Assembly: GCF_014280965.1 (NCBI RefSeq)
Contig: NZ_JACODZ010000004.1
Location: 434,001-498,000 of the forward strand
Direction of reading: 5' to 3'
From: Echinicola salinicaeni
GTDB lineage: Bacteria > Bacteroidota > Bacteroidia > Cytophagales > Cyclobacteriaceae
Length of the DNA stretch: 64,000 nt
Shown here: positions 9,376 through 17,795 of the stretch, piece by piece
Numbering within the stretch: the first letter of the stretch is position 1
Layout of the letters: each line of letters begins with the position of its first letter
The notes under the pieces: generated by a model
What the model was told of the DNA's origin: nothing
Databases searched by the model: none
What the model saw: the letters and a program-made list of their open reading frames with translations, nothing else
Position numbers and translations under genes: made by a program

Positions 9376-10356
9376 TTATAGGCTTACTTCCTGATCCTTG
9401 AAAGCCTTTCGCGGCTTAAGATTTAAGGTTTGGAATAATTGCTTGTCCATGTCTTCTTCTGGATTTGGGGTAGTTAATAGTTTATCCCCTGCAAAGATGG
9501 AGTTGGCTCCTGCCATAAAACATAAGGCTTGTTCTTCAGTAGTCATTCTTACTCTTCCTGCAGAAAGTCTTACCATGGCTTTAGGCATAATAATCCTTGC
9601 AGTGGCAATCATTCTAACCATTTCCCAAACGGAAACTTTCTCTTGTTCCTCAAGTGGAGTACCTTCCACTGGTACCAATGCATTTACAGGTACTGATTCT
9701 GGATGAGATGGCAAAGTGGAAAGTGTATGAAGCATGCCCACACGGTCTTCAAGATTTTCGCCCAATCCAATGATTCCTCCAGAACAAACTGAGATATCTG
9801 CTTTTCTTACATTTTCCAATGTATCCAATCTATCATCATAATTCCTTGTGGTAATGATTTCATTATAGTGTTCCTCGCTGGTGTCTAAATTGTGGTTATA
9901 GGCATAAAGTCCAGCGTCTTTTAATTTTTCCGCTTGTTCTTCAGATAACATTCCCAAAGTACAGCAAACTTCCATTCCCATGGTATTTACTCCTTTTACC
10001 ATCTCAAGTACTTTGTCAAAGTCTCTGTTGTCTCTAACTTCTCTCCATGCCGCTCCCATACAAAAGCGGGTACTGCCTGCTGATTTTGCATCAGCTGCCT
10101 TTTGCAATACTTCTTCTACTTCGAGTAATTTATGGACTTTAACATCAGTATGGTACCTGGCAGCTTGGGGGCAGTAAGCGCAGTCCTCAGGACATCCTCC
10201 CGTTTTTACGGATAGCAAGGTGCAGACTTGTACCTCCTGAGAGTCATGAAATTCACGGTGAACTGTTCCTGCTTTATAAATGAGGTCTAGAATAGGTAAA
10301 TCAAAAATTGCTTTGATTTCTTCTCTGGTCCAATTGTTTCTAATCTCAGTCATCAA
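9376..10356 (-). CDS. bioB: Biotin synthase
   Basis: A radical SAM enzyme of 326 residues that inserts sulfur into dethiobiotin, the last step of biotin synthesis. The CxxxCxxC motif for the 4Fe-4S cluster is in [12 protein letters not shown] (about residues 53-64). The family phrases [11 protein letters not shown] and [10 protein letters not shown] are also present, as is the C-terminal [17 protein letters not shown]. Two adjacent ATG codons make the start uncertain by one residue. No other bio gene lies nearby, so it is a stand-alone locus here, convergent with fadD. Confidence 0.97.
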   Translation of the reverse strand: MMTEIRNNWTREEIKAIFDLPILDLIYKAGTVHREFHDSQEVQVCTLLSVKTGGCPEDCAYCPQAARYHTDVKVHKLLEVEEVLQKAADAKSAGSTRFCMGAAWREVRDNRDFDKVLEMVKGVNTMGMEVCCTLGMLSEEQAEKLKDAGLYAYNHNLDTSEEHYNEIITTRNYDDRLDTLENVRKADISVCSGGIIGLGENLEDRVGMLHTLSTLPSHPESVPVNALVPVEGTPLEEQEKVSVWEMVRMIATARIIMPKAMVRLSAGRVRMTTEEQALCFMAGANSIFAGDKLLTTPNPEEDMDKQLFQTLNLKPRKAFKDQEVSL

Positions 10357-10497
10357 AATTTGATTTGAATGGTCTATTTACAAGCCCTAAAATTATTGAA
10401 TTTTCATCAGGATGTAATCTTTTTGCCGTTTTTTCTGGTCATGAGCCAATATGCAGTAATAGTCTTGTGGTATTGCAATTCGCTCTGAATAAATGAG

Positions 10498-11052
10498 TTA
10501 TTTGATTTGTTCCAAGATTTTTTTTGCCTGATTGAAATGTCTTTTTTCATGGATGGTGATGATTTCCAGTGCAGTAGATAGTGGATAGGCAATTAATTTA
10601 TTGGCAGGGGAATGGATGATTTGGTTCTTTTCTAGGTAAGGTCCTAGTTTACCGATCCATTGGGATATTTCCTTTTGGTGATCTTCAAACTTTTTCAAAA
10701 GTGCTTCCGCATCTCCATCATGATACTTGTTTGGAGCCCAAATTGGAATAGTTTTAAGTTTTTTAGGATTCTCTGGTGATACTGATTTCAAAATCGTATT
10801 GCCCAATAATTTTGTCAGAAAACTAAAATTACCAATAAAGGGTTTTTCATAAGTACCTTCTTCCAGCTTTTGAAAAATCGGGAAATAACTTTCGTTGATG
10901 ACTATCAGGTGTTGGATATTCTCCTCAATGCTCCAGACCTTCGGATCTGGTTTATAAGATAATTCCTCAGGGCTTAGCCCTCCGAAACTGGATAAAAATG
11001 CTTGAGTGGTCTCTTCTATTCGCTCTTGCCAGTCTTTGATCTTGATTTCCAT
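10498..11052 (-). CDS. DinB-like protein (DinB_2 type)
   Basis: This 184-residue protein begins with the DinB_2 layout: WSIEENIQHLIVINESYFPI (about residues 41-60) supplies the first histidine and IITIHEKRHFNQAKKIL near the C-terminus supplies the remaining histidines. It is only distantly like the DinB protein encoded at 3757. A metal-dependent transferase activity is possible but not shown. It is transcribed from the minus strand, divergent from the exonuclease gene at 11204. About 140 bases separate its end from the bioB start, with no clear terminator between them. Confidence 0.8.
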   Translation of the reverse strand: MEIKIKDWQERIEETTQAFLSSFGGLSPEELSYKPDPKVWSIEENIQHLIVINESYFPIFQKLEEGTYEKPFIGNFSFLTKLLGNTILKSVSPENPKKLKTIPIWAPNKYHDGDAEALLKKFEDHQKEISQWIGKLGPYLEKNQIIHSPANKLIAYPLSTALEIITIHEKRHFNQAKKILEQIK

Positions 11053-11203
11053 TGGGTTTTGGGGTATGGTTATGGATGAATATCAATTTAATATATTACA
11101 GGGTCTCTTTATTGGGACAATTTGGGTCAAAAATCGTTATTATGAATGACAAAATCGCCAAATTGAACATCAAATAATAAAAAACATAGAGCAGCATTTT
11201 ATT

Positions 11204-12580
11204 ATGATTTATGCCATTGTAGATATTGAAACGACAGGGGGCTACGGGAAAAGGCACCGCATAACTGAAATTGCTGCATTTTTGCATGATGGCGAGAAGG
11301 TTTTGGACAGTTATCAGACCTTGATCAACCCTGAGTGTGAGATCCCGAATTATATTACAGGACTTACAGGTATTGACCAGCAAATGGTGGCTGATGCTCC
11401 AGTTTTTGAGGAGATTGCCCATGAACTGTATGACTTTTTGCAGGGAAAAGTCTTTGTGGCACATAATGTGAATTTTGATTACCAATTTATCAAAGCAGAA
11501 TTTGACCGTGTAGGCAGGGAGTTTGATTTGCCTAAGCTTTGTACGGTAAGGCTCAGTCGAAAGATATTTCCAGGATTGAGGTCTTATAGCCTCGGAAGTA
11601 TATGCGAGTCCAAGTCCATTTCCATTAAAGCGCGACACCGAGCATATGGAGATGCTGAGGCTACAGCAGAGCTGTTTGGGATGCTCATCGAGGCAGATGA
11701 TCAGGGTGTAGTGGAGTCCCTTTTAAAAAGGAATTCAGGAGAAGCTTTTTTGCCACCCAATATTAATAAGGAACAATTTATGGCTTTGCCGGAAAAAGTG
11801 GGGGTTTACTACTTTCATGACATCAATGGCAAGGTGATTTATGTAGGTAAGGCCCTTAATATAAGGAGTCGATTCAAGGGACACTTTTCTGGGGCTGGAA
11901 AGGGAAAGCAGGCCATGAAATCTGAGATCCATAGCGTGAGTTTTCAGTTGACCGGCAGTGAATTTTTGGCCCTTTTGGTGGAGGCATTAGAAATCAAAAA
12001 GCATTGGCCGAAATTTAATAGGGCCCAAAAGGTAAAAGGAACTACTTGGGGGTTATATCAGTACCAGGATGGAGCGGGATTTGAGCGATTTCAGGTGGCC
12101 AAGATCAACAGGTTTACAAAGCCACTGTTAAGCTTCAGGAGTCATCATGATGCCTGGTCTTATTTACTGGAAAAAGTAGAGTTATATCAGTTGTGCCCCA
12201 AATTGTGTGGCATCCAAAAGACTGTGGCGGAATGCTATGATTATAAAGTTGGGAAATGTGAGGGAGCATGTTGTGGAAAAGAAGATCCCGAATCTTATAA
12301 CCAAAGGGTTGGGGATTGGTTGAAGCAAATGAAAAAAGAGCGTTCCAGACTTTTGATAAAGGAAAAGGGGAGGAGTCCAGGAGAAGATGCGGCTATTTTA
12401 TTTGAGGAAGGAGTCTTAAAAGCTTATGGCTTTGTAAATCAGGAAGAAGAGGTTGTTGAAGATGCTGGTTTCCTGGACTTTTTAGATCCAGTCAAACCTG
12501 TCTCTGAAACTACTTATATCTTGGAGCAGTATTTGTCTAAAAATTTATCAAGTAATGTGGTAATATTGAATGGTTTATAA
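11204..12580 (+). CDS. DnaQ-type exonuclease fused to a UvrC-like GIY-YIG nuclease
   Basis: The 458-residue protein joins two nuclease domains. Residues 1-170 are a DEDDh exonuclease like the DNA polymerase III epsilon subunit: DIETTGG starts near residue 6, and HRAYGDAEAT supplies the catalytic His and Asp. Residues about 197-275 are a GIY-YIG domain (VGVYYFHDINGKVIYVGKALNIRSR, quoted in part) as in UvrC and Cho. The rest carries paired cysteines (LCPKLCG, KCEGACCG) that recall the cysteine-rich stretch after the UvrC nuclease domain. A role in DNA repair is inferred. No UvrB-binding or HhH domain is seen. It is a single gene on the + strand. Confidence 0.88.
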   Translation: MIYAIVDIETTGGYGKRHRITEIAAFLHDGEKVLDSYQTLINPECEIPNYITGLTGIDQQMVADAPVFEEIAHELYDFLQGKVFVAHNVNFDYQFIKAEFDRVGREFDLPKLCTVRLSRKIFPGLRSYSLGSICESKSISIKARHRAYGDAEATAELFGMLIEADDQGVVESLLKRNSGEAFLPPNINKEQFMALPEKVGVYYFHDINGKVIYVGKALNIRSRFKGHFSGAGKGKQAMKSEIHSVSFQLTGSEFLALLVEALEIKKHWPKFNRAQKVKGTTWGLYQYQDGAGFERFQVAKINRFTKPLLSFRSHHDAWSYLLEKVELYQLCPKLCGIQKTVAECYDYKVGKCEGACCGKEDPESYNQRVGDWLKQMKKERSRLLIKEKGRSPGEDAAILFEEGVLKAYGFVNQEEEVVEDAGFLDFLDPVKPVSETTYILEQYLSKNLSSNVVILNGL

Positions 12581-12869
12581 ATATAAGTAATTCAAATAGT
12601 TATGTGTTTAGTTGGTGTGCTTAGTGGCTTCAACTTGATAAGTACTTGATTTTTCCAAATAATTTCTGTGCAACCAATCGAAAGATATTTTTTAGTATAT
12701 GTAATAAAAGACTGTGATTATTGATAAAACAGAATAAATTTCCTTTAAGTTGTGGTGTTGGTGGAAAAATGTTTATTATGTTTTTTTATTTTTTACATAT
12801 ACCAAATAATTGTTTATATTGATTATAGTAGTGTTTAAGAGTGTTTTACAAACCCATAATTTCTACGAT

Positions 12870-13667
12870 ATGAAAAAGTTGTTTTATTTCGCCACAGTTT
12901 TGTTTATCGTCTGCCAAGGAGCATTTGCTCAGGGAGACCATCAATATATGGTAATTGAATTTATAAAAGTTGCGTCTACACAAATGGTAGATTATTCTGA
13001 GAATAAAAGCTTTATGGAGAAGATTTATTCTGAAGCCATTAAGCAAGGAGATGTGGAAGGATGGGATTTATGGTCATTGCAATCAGGGCCTGATCAGGGT
13101 GAATTTCAGTATGTCACTATTACCTATTATGATGATCCTGTGAAAATGATGAACGGAATGACGGACAATAATTTTGTGAACTATGCCAAAAGGGCCTTTT
13201 CTTCGGAAATGTCAGATCAGCAAATTGAAATGAGTGTGGAAAACGCAGTGGCAAACCGTGATTTGGCCATGAGGGCCTATATGGTGATGGTTGCGCGCAC
13301 CAAAGATAATTTTGAAATGAAGCCGGGAGTGCTTGCTTCTTTTGATTTGATGAAGGCAGCAGAAGGAAGGTTCAATGAATATGAGCACGTGGAGACTGAT
13401 CTCTACCTGCCATTTCATCAAAAAAAGATTGAAGCAGGCATGATGGGAAGTTGGATGTTTTTAAGAACAGCTGTGCCAATGGGGAGTGCCGCCGATTACA
13501 CACATATGACCTTGAATTTTTACGACGATTATTTGCAGTTCTTTAATTCTATGGAATATGAAGATATGGAAGCTTCGGAAGAGCAATTAACAGCCATGGA
13601 AGAGGGCTTAAATTCTAGAGACCAAAAATGGGTGTATATGGCCACATTGCTGAAAGCTATCAGGTAA
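12870..13667 (+). CDS. Exported protein with tandem ferredoxin-like (dimeric alpha/beta barrel) repeats
   Basis: I cannot name a function for this 265-residue protein. The ATG at 12870 gives a signal peptide (MKKLFYFATVLFIVCQGAFA) with a cleavage site before QGDHQ; the frame is open further upstream, but that part is not signal-like. The mature part seems to be two related halves: YMVIEFIKV ... WDLWSLQS ... YVTITYYDD and then EHVETDLYL ... SWMFLRTA ... YTHMTLNFYDD. This strand-helix pattern is typical of NIPSNAP/ABM-like dimeric barrels, fused here in one chain. It is the last gene before a convergent patatin gene. Confidence 0.72.
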   Translation: MKKLFYFATVLFIVCQGAFAQGDHQYMVIEFIKVASTQMVDYSENKSFMEKIYSEAIKQGDVEGWDLWSLQSGPDQGEFQYVTITYYDDPVKMMNGMTDNNFVNYAKRAFSSEMSDQQIEMSVENAVANRDLAMRAYMVMVARTKDNFEMKPGVLASFDLMKAAEGRFNEYEHVETDLYLPFHQKKIEAGMMGSWMFLRTAVPMGSAADYTHMTLNFYDDYLQFFNSMEYEDMEASEEQLTAMEEGLNSRDQKWVYMATLLKAIR

Positions 13668-13744
13668 TCAAGTTGTTTTGGGGAGATAGAGATGATCTTC
13701 CAGTAAGTTGATCTGTAAATGTTCTTTTATCCCTATGTTAAAAA

Positions 13745-13785
13745 AAATAAAGGCCCTGGTATTCATTACTCTAGGGCTTTTTCTA
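13745..13785. terminator. Intrinsic terminator between convergent genes
   Basis: An 11-bp stem with two G-U pairs (13749-13759 with 13771-13781) is preceded by an A-run and followed by a short T-run. Its right arm overlaps the last codons of the patatin gene. Confidence 0.6.
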
Positions 13786-14797
13786 TGGGTACTAAATTTT
13801 CCACAATATCATTAAAAGTAGTTTCGTTTTTTGAAATATAATCATTTGCGGTCTCTCGCAATGCCTCTAGGTTGGATTTATGTGAGTCATCAAAATTGCT
13901 TGAAGCATTTTTCAGGTCAGGATTAATTCTCTGAAATCCATTTTTATTTTTATTGGCATCAAAAACCCATTTTAGTTGGTGGGAAACAGTTTCGGCATTT
14001 CCGGACATCATAATGGAGAGCAAGGGCCGGGTCCATTGGCTAATGCCGAAGTTTTTAGCATCATGAAAGTTAATGGACTTTTCGGGCTTTCCAGTACCTA
14101 AAGATAGCAGATACATGTCTTTGCTGCTAGGGTTTTTGGCGTTTTCGAAGTACATTTTACGCGTCTCTGCGTAGGCACACATGGCTGGATTGTTGGCGAA
14201 AACGGCACCATCAATCAATGGATAGCTAATACCTATGTCAGAATGGATATTGGCTGGCTGAAAATACGGAGGAGTAGCTGAAGAAGCAATGGCAACATCT
14301 TTTATTAGAAAATCCTTTGCCTTAGTGATTTTAGCGTTATGCTGATTGAGAAAAATGGCCCGTCTATGGTCAAGGTCATAGGCGGTAATAAGACAGGGTT
14401 TAATTAATTGGCTTAATTTTTTGTCAGCAAATTGTTCGCGGAAAAAAGTATCCAGTCCTTTTCTAAAGTCTTTGTTGTCAATTAGCCCTCCCAATGTTTG
14501 AATTTTTTTGAAGATAGACTTTGAATATGCCTTATTACAAAACTCATGAAAAAAGTTGTTCACTTCATCTGCGCTGAATTTAGGTTTTGATGGAAGTTGG
14601 TCATTGGGACTTAATAAGGCACAGGTAATGATTCCCCCTGAGCCTGTGCCTGCAAAAAAGTCAACAAAATCGACTAATTTCGATTCTTTGTTCTTAGTTC
14701 TGCGTTGGATTTTTTCCTCCAGTGCCTTAAGGATCATTGTGGTTATGATTCCCTTGACTCCTCCGCCATCTATTGTAATAATTCTCACCTTTTTCAT
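13766..14797 (-). CDS. Patatin-like phospholipase
   Basis: A 343-residue patatin-domain lipid acyl hydrolase. The oxyanion-hole motif DGGGVKG is at about residues 10-16, the nucleophile serine is in GTGSGG (about residues 51-56) and the catalytic aspartate is in IDGAVFANNPA near residue 196. This is the Ser-Asp dyad of the family. No signal peptide is present, so it is predicted to be cytosolic or membrane-associated. The substrate (phospholipid or other acyl ester) is unknown. It stands alone, with about 540 bases of non-coding DNA upstream. Confidence 0.9.
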   Translation of the reverse strand: MKKVRIITIDGGGVKGIITTMILKALEEKIQRRTKNKESKLVDFVDFFAGTGSGGIITCALLSPNDQLPSKPKFSADEVNNFFHEFCNKAYSKSIFKKIQTLGGLIDNKDFRKGLDTFFREQFADKKLSQLIKPCLITAYDLDHRRAIFLNQHNAKITKAKDFLIKDVAIASSATPPYFQPANIHSDIGISYPLIDGAVFANNPAMCAYAETRKMYFENAKNPSSKDMYLLSLGTGKPEKSINFHDAKNFGISQWTRPLLSIMMSGNAETVSHQLKWVFDANKNKNGFQRINPDLKNASSNFDDSHKSNLEALRETANDYISKNETTFNDIVENLVPIEKALE

Positions 14798-15340
14798 TTT
14801 GCTCTTTTGTTTTAATGTATGAGTTTAGAACAATAAATCCACTGCATTGAGGAGATGCTCAATTAGGGCCCATGACGATCGTATGTTTTGGCATAGGTTG
14901 GGAGTAATAAACAATTTCTAAGGGCTTTATTGTCCTTTATTAATCTTTTGTTAATTGCTCGGAGATTTATTGATGTATTATATAAATGGCTAATAGTCAG
15001 TAAAATAATGTTCGTCATTATTTACTTATAAGTTACGGAATTAAATAGTTTGTAAAACTAGATTAGGTCAAATATTTGCTTATAAAATATTGATTATGTG
15101 TTTGTTGATTGTTTGTTGGGGTGAAAAAATAACTGTAAATTTCACTTTGTATAGAAAGAATGGATTATGCCCTTCTTTTTTAAAGGAACTTAGGATTTAT
15201 GAATTATAATATTTTAATAAAATTAGGGCAATCTGAAAAATGAATCTCTTACTTATCTTGTTTCGAGATTACGTCGAGATCTTGGGATTATCAAAAAAGA
15301 ATTAAAGTTTATTTTAAAACTTAATTAAATCGCTAAATAT
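14798..15340. other. Non-coding gap upstream of the PhoX-like gene
   Basis: This AT-rich 543-base gap separates divergent genes and shows no credible ORF. It holds one promoter-like pair on the + strand: TTTG at 15112-15115 and TAAATTTC at 15136-15143, 20 bases apart and one base off the Bacteroidota -33/-7 consensus. That would leave a long leader of about 190 bases. The promoter call is weak. Confidence 0.3.
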
Positions 15341-16750
15341 ATGGGAGCTGGAGAGCAAACTGACCGAAGAGAATTTATTAAACAATCTGGAATGGTGACA
15401 CTGGGCTTTATGGGATTGTTTCAATGTATTCAACCATCGTCAAAAAATGGATCATCAAGTGATCTAATAGGTTATGGGGCGCTAGTAGAGGACCCTGATA
15501 AGATCCTGAATTTGCCCAAGGGGTTTAGTTATTCTATTATTTCTAGATCAGGTGAGCCCATGGATGATGGCTTGATTGTACCTGGAAGGCCTGATGGTAT
15601 GGGAACTTTTCAAGGAAATGATGGCAAAATAATTATTATTAGGAATCACGAAAACAGTCCTGATGATTTTAAGGAAGGAGCTTTTGGAGAAGGTAATGAA
15701 AATTACTCATCAAAATATGCAGGTGAATTTTATGAAAATGGTTTGGGAACACTTCCTGGCCTAGGAGGAACTACTACTTTGGTCTACAATCCAGCTACCA
15801 AGGAGGTTGAAAAACAATTTCTTAGTTTGGGTGGTACGGTTCGGAATTGTGCAGGAGGAGTGACACCATGGGGGTCTTGGGTGACCTGCGAGGAATCAAC
15901 AGTAAAAAAGGGCGATTATGATGGTAAGCTAGAGAAAGATCATGGTTATGTTTTCGAAGTCCCTGCATCAGAAGAGCCTATGTTATATACTGCTGAACCT
16001 ATCAAGGAGATGGGGAGGTTTAATCATGAGGCTGTTGCTGTGGATCCTAGAACAAGCATTGTTTATCTGACTGAGGATCGTGGTGACGGACTTTTTTATC
16101 GGTTTATACCCGAAGTGCCTGGGGACTTACGCTCAGGCGGGAAGCTTCAGGCTTTAGCCATAGCGGGAAAAGCTTCTTATGATACGCGAAATTGGGAGGG
16201 TTCAGATCAGGAAAAAATGCCCAAAAACCAAGCTTTTGAAGTGGAGTGGATTGATATGGACGATGTAGAAGCTCCTGAAGATGATTTGAGGCACCGTGGA
16301 GCGGATAAGGGAGCTGCTTGTTTTGCTCGAGGAGAAGGAATTTGGTTTGGAGAAGAGGAGCTGTATTTTGCGTGTACCAATGGTGGGGAAATTTCTGCTG
16401 GCCAAGTTTTTAAATATATCCCTGGAGCCAATGAAGGAAAAGCCAATGAGCAGACGGCACCCGGTAAATTGGAGCTGTTTGCAGAGCCCAATGATACAGA
16501 GATCCTTAAAAGTTGTGATAATGTAGCTATTGCCCCTTGGGGTGATTTATTACTTTGCGAAGATAGACCCCATCCTTTTGTGGTTGGAATTACTCCAAAG
16601 GGAGATTTCTATAAGCTTGCTGAGAATATAGGTTATGAAAGTGAATTTGCAGGAGGGGTGTTTTCTCCAGATGGAAGTACCTATTTTGTGAATATACAAG
16701 GAGCAGGCTTAACTATTGCAATTGAAGGGCCTTGGGGCAAGAAAGTCTAA
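15341..16750 (+). CDS. PhoX-type (DUF839) alkaline phosphatase-like lipoprotein
   Basis: The 469-residue protein belongs to the PhoX/DUF839 family, calcium- and iron-dependent phosphatases that release phosphate from organic esters. The phrases GGVTPWGSWVTCEE (about residues 167-180), NHENSP and GRFNHEAVAVDP are family hallmarks. The N-terminus has a twin-arginine motif (RREFIKQSG, residues 9-17) followed by a short hydrophobic stretch ending in LFQC (Cys29), so Tat export with lipidation is likely. Phosphatase activity is inferred from the family and has not been shown for all members. It is a single gene closed by a strong terminator shared with the thioesterase on the other strand. Confidence 0.85.
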   Translation: MGAGEQTDRREFIKQSGMVTLGFMGLFQCIQPSSKNGSSSDLIGYGALVEDPDKILNLPKGFSYSIISRSGEPMDDGLIVPGRPDGMGTFQGNDGKIIIIRNHENSPDDFKEGAFGEGNENYSSKYAGEFYENGLGTLPGLGGTTTLVYNPATKEVEKQFLSLGGTVRNCAGGVTPWGSWVTCEESTVKKGDYDGKLEKDHGYVFEVPASEEPMLYTAEPIKEMGRFNHEAVAVDPRTSIVYLTEDRGDGLFYRFIPEVPGDLRSGGKLQALAIAGKASYDTRNWEGSDQEKMPKNQAFEVEWIDMDDVEAPEDDLRHRGADKGAACFARGEGIWFGEEELYFACTNGGEISAGQVFKYIPGANEGKANEQTAPGKLELFAEPNDTEILKSCDNVAIAPWGDLLLCEDRPHPFVVGITPKGDFYKLAENIGYESEFAGGVFSPDGSTYFVNIQGAGLTIAIEGPWGKKV

Positions 16751-16765
16751 ATGAAATTATTATCT

Positions 16766-16793
16766 AAAAAAAGGGTCCACAGACCCTTTTTTT
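16766..16793. terminator. Bidirectional intrinsic terminator
   Basis: A perfect palindrome with A-run, GGGTC, 4-base loop, GACCC and T-run lies between the convergent PhoX-like and thioesterase genes. It touches the stop codon of the latter. Confidence 0.9.
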
Positions 16794-17187
16794 AATGTTC
16801 TTTTATGATTGGAGTAGGATTTTTGTTCTCATCTATCGCTACTAGTGTAAAAGTACCGCTTATAGCCTTTTCCCTTCCTTCCTCATACATCTGCTCAATG
16901 AAAATATCTACTTGAATTTTAAGGCTGGTATTCCCAATATGAATTATTGATCCCACCAATTCAATTATAGTTCCTGCTGGTATGGGGACAGTGAAATCTA
17001 TTTTATCACTACTGACAGTGACCATTTTTTGACGACTGAACCTGGTGGCGGTAATAAAGGCCACTTCATCCATCAAATGCATAGCAGTGCCTCCAAAAAG
17101 GGTGTCATAATGATTGATGGTGTTGGGAAAGACTGCTTTGAAGATTCTTGTTTCGGCTTTTTTGATCTTTAGTTCTAGTGCTGTCAT
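16792..17187 (-). CDS. Hotdog acyl-CoA thioesterase (YciA/ACOT type)
   Basis: A 131-residue acyl-CoA hydrolase of the hotdog fold. The signature NTINHYDTLFGGTAMHLMDE (about residues 21-40) carries the catalytic Asn and Asp of the YciA/BFIT group, and the following KIDFTVPIPAGTIIEL is the usual central strand. It hydrolyses acyl-CoA in the cytosol; chain specificity is unknown. Its start codon overlaps the stop codon of the upstream PAS gene by four bases (ATGA), which points to translational coupling and one transcript. Confidence 0.9.
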   Translation of the reverse strand: MTALELKIKKAETRIFKAVFPNTINHYDTLFGGTAMHLMDEVAFITATRFSRQKMVTVSSDKIDFTVPIPAGTIIELVGSIIHIGNTSLKIQVDIFIEQMYEEGREKAISGTFTLVAIDENKNPTPIIKEH

Positions 17188-17675
17188 ATTTCAGTTTCTA
17201 AAGCAAGGAAATGGGATGTTTTCCCAGATATATTTTTTATTGGAAAAACACGAATTTCACAAAGATAAGGTGATTGATCAAACTTATAGTTGATAAGTTT
17301 CAGTTGAAAAGGTTTGTGATGAATTAATTTCTTTTTGAATTCTGCGAGCACCAAAGGAGAAGTGGCTTCTCCTTGGAGAAAAGAAGGTTTTTTACCTATG
17401 GCAAAATGGGGTTTGTACCCAGTCATGTTTTTAAAACCTTGGTTTACCCAAATAATATCTCTGTTCAGGTCAGTTAGTACCAGTGCATCGTAATTTTCTT
17501 TTGATATGTCCAAGTTTGTATCCCAGTTAAAACGATGTTTAAAATATTCCAATGTTTTTTTATCCTTTTCATGTGAACTGGGAATTTTTCTGGCAAAAAC
17601 ACTTTGGATATAAACGTCCCAACACTTCAGAGGAGTTTTTTTTACTGGAGCTTTTATCTGCTTTTTAAAATTCAT
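17184..17675 (-). CDS. Stand-alone PAS domain protein, LOV-like but without the photoactive cysteine
   Basis: A 163-residue protein that is little more than one PAS domain (about residues 55-160). The core reads ALVLTDLNRDIIWVNQGF and NMTGYKP, then GKKPSFLQGE. This is very close to the LOV motif GxNCRFLQG, but the flavin-reactive cysteine is replaced by proline. It may still bind a flavin or another ligand, or act only as a protein-interaction module. No kinase, HTH or other output domain is attached. It precedes and overlaps a thioesterase gene, and a long palindrome lies 18 bases upstream of its start. Confidence 0.75.
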   Translation of the reverse strand: MNFKKQIKAPVKKTPLKCWDVYIQSVFARKIPSSHEKDKKTLEYFKHRFNWDTNLDISKENYDALVLTDLNRDIIWVNQGFKNMTGYKPHFAIGKKPSFLQGEATSPLVLAEFKKKLIHHKPFQLKLINYKFDQSPYLCEIRVFPIKNISGKTSHFLALETEI

Positions 17676-17693
17676 ACCTAGAAGGGAATACTG

Positions 17694-17722
17694 TTCCGAA
17701 CAAGTATATAACTTGTCCGGAA
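17694..17722 (-). promoter_or_regulatory. Palindrome upstream of the PAS-thioesterase pair
   Basis: Arms 17694-17705 and 17711-17722 pair over 12 bases with one mismatch around the 5-base centre ATATA. The element lies 18 bases before the PAS start codon. It could be an operator or a leader hairpin; there is no T-run to make it a terminator. Confidence 0.45.
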
Positions 17723-17795
17723 TAGTGATTGTTTAAAATCAGCTGTTTTGAAATACTATAACAGCCTAGTGAAATGGACAATAACCATGTCTTAA

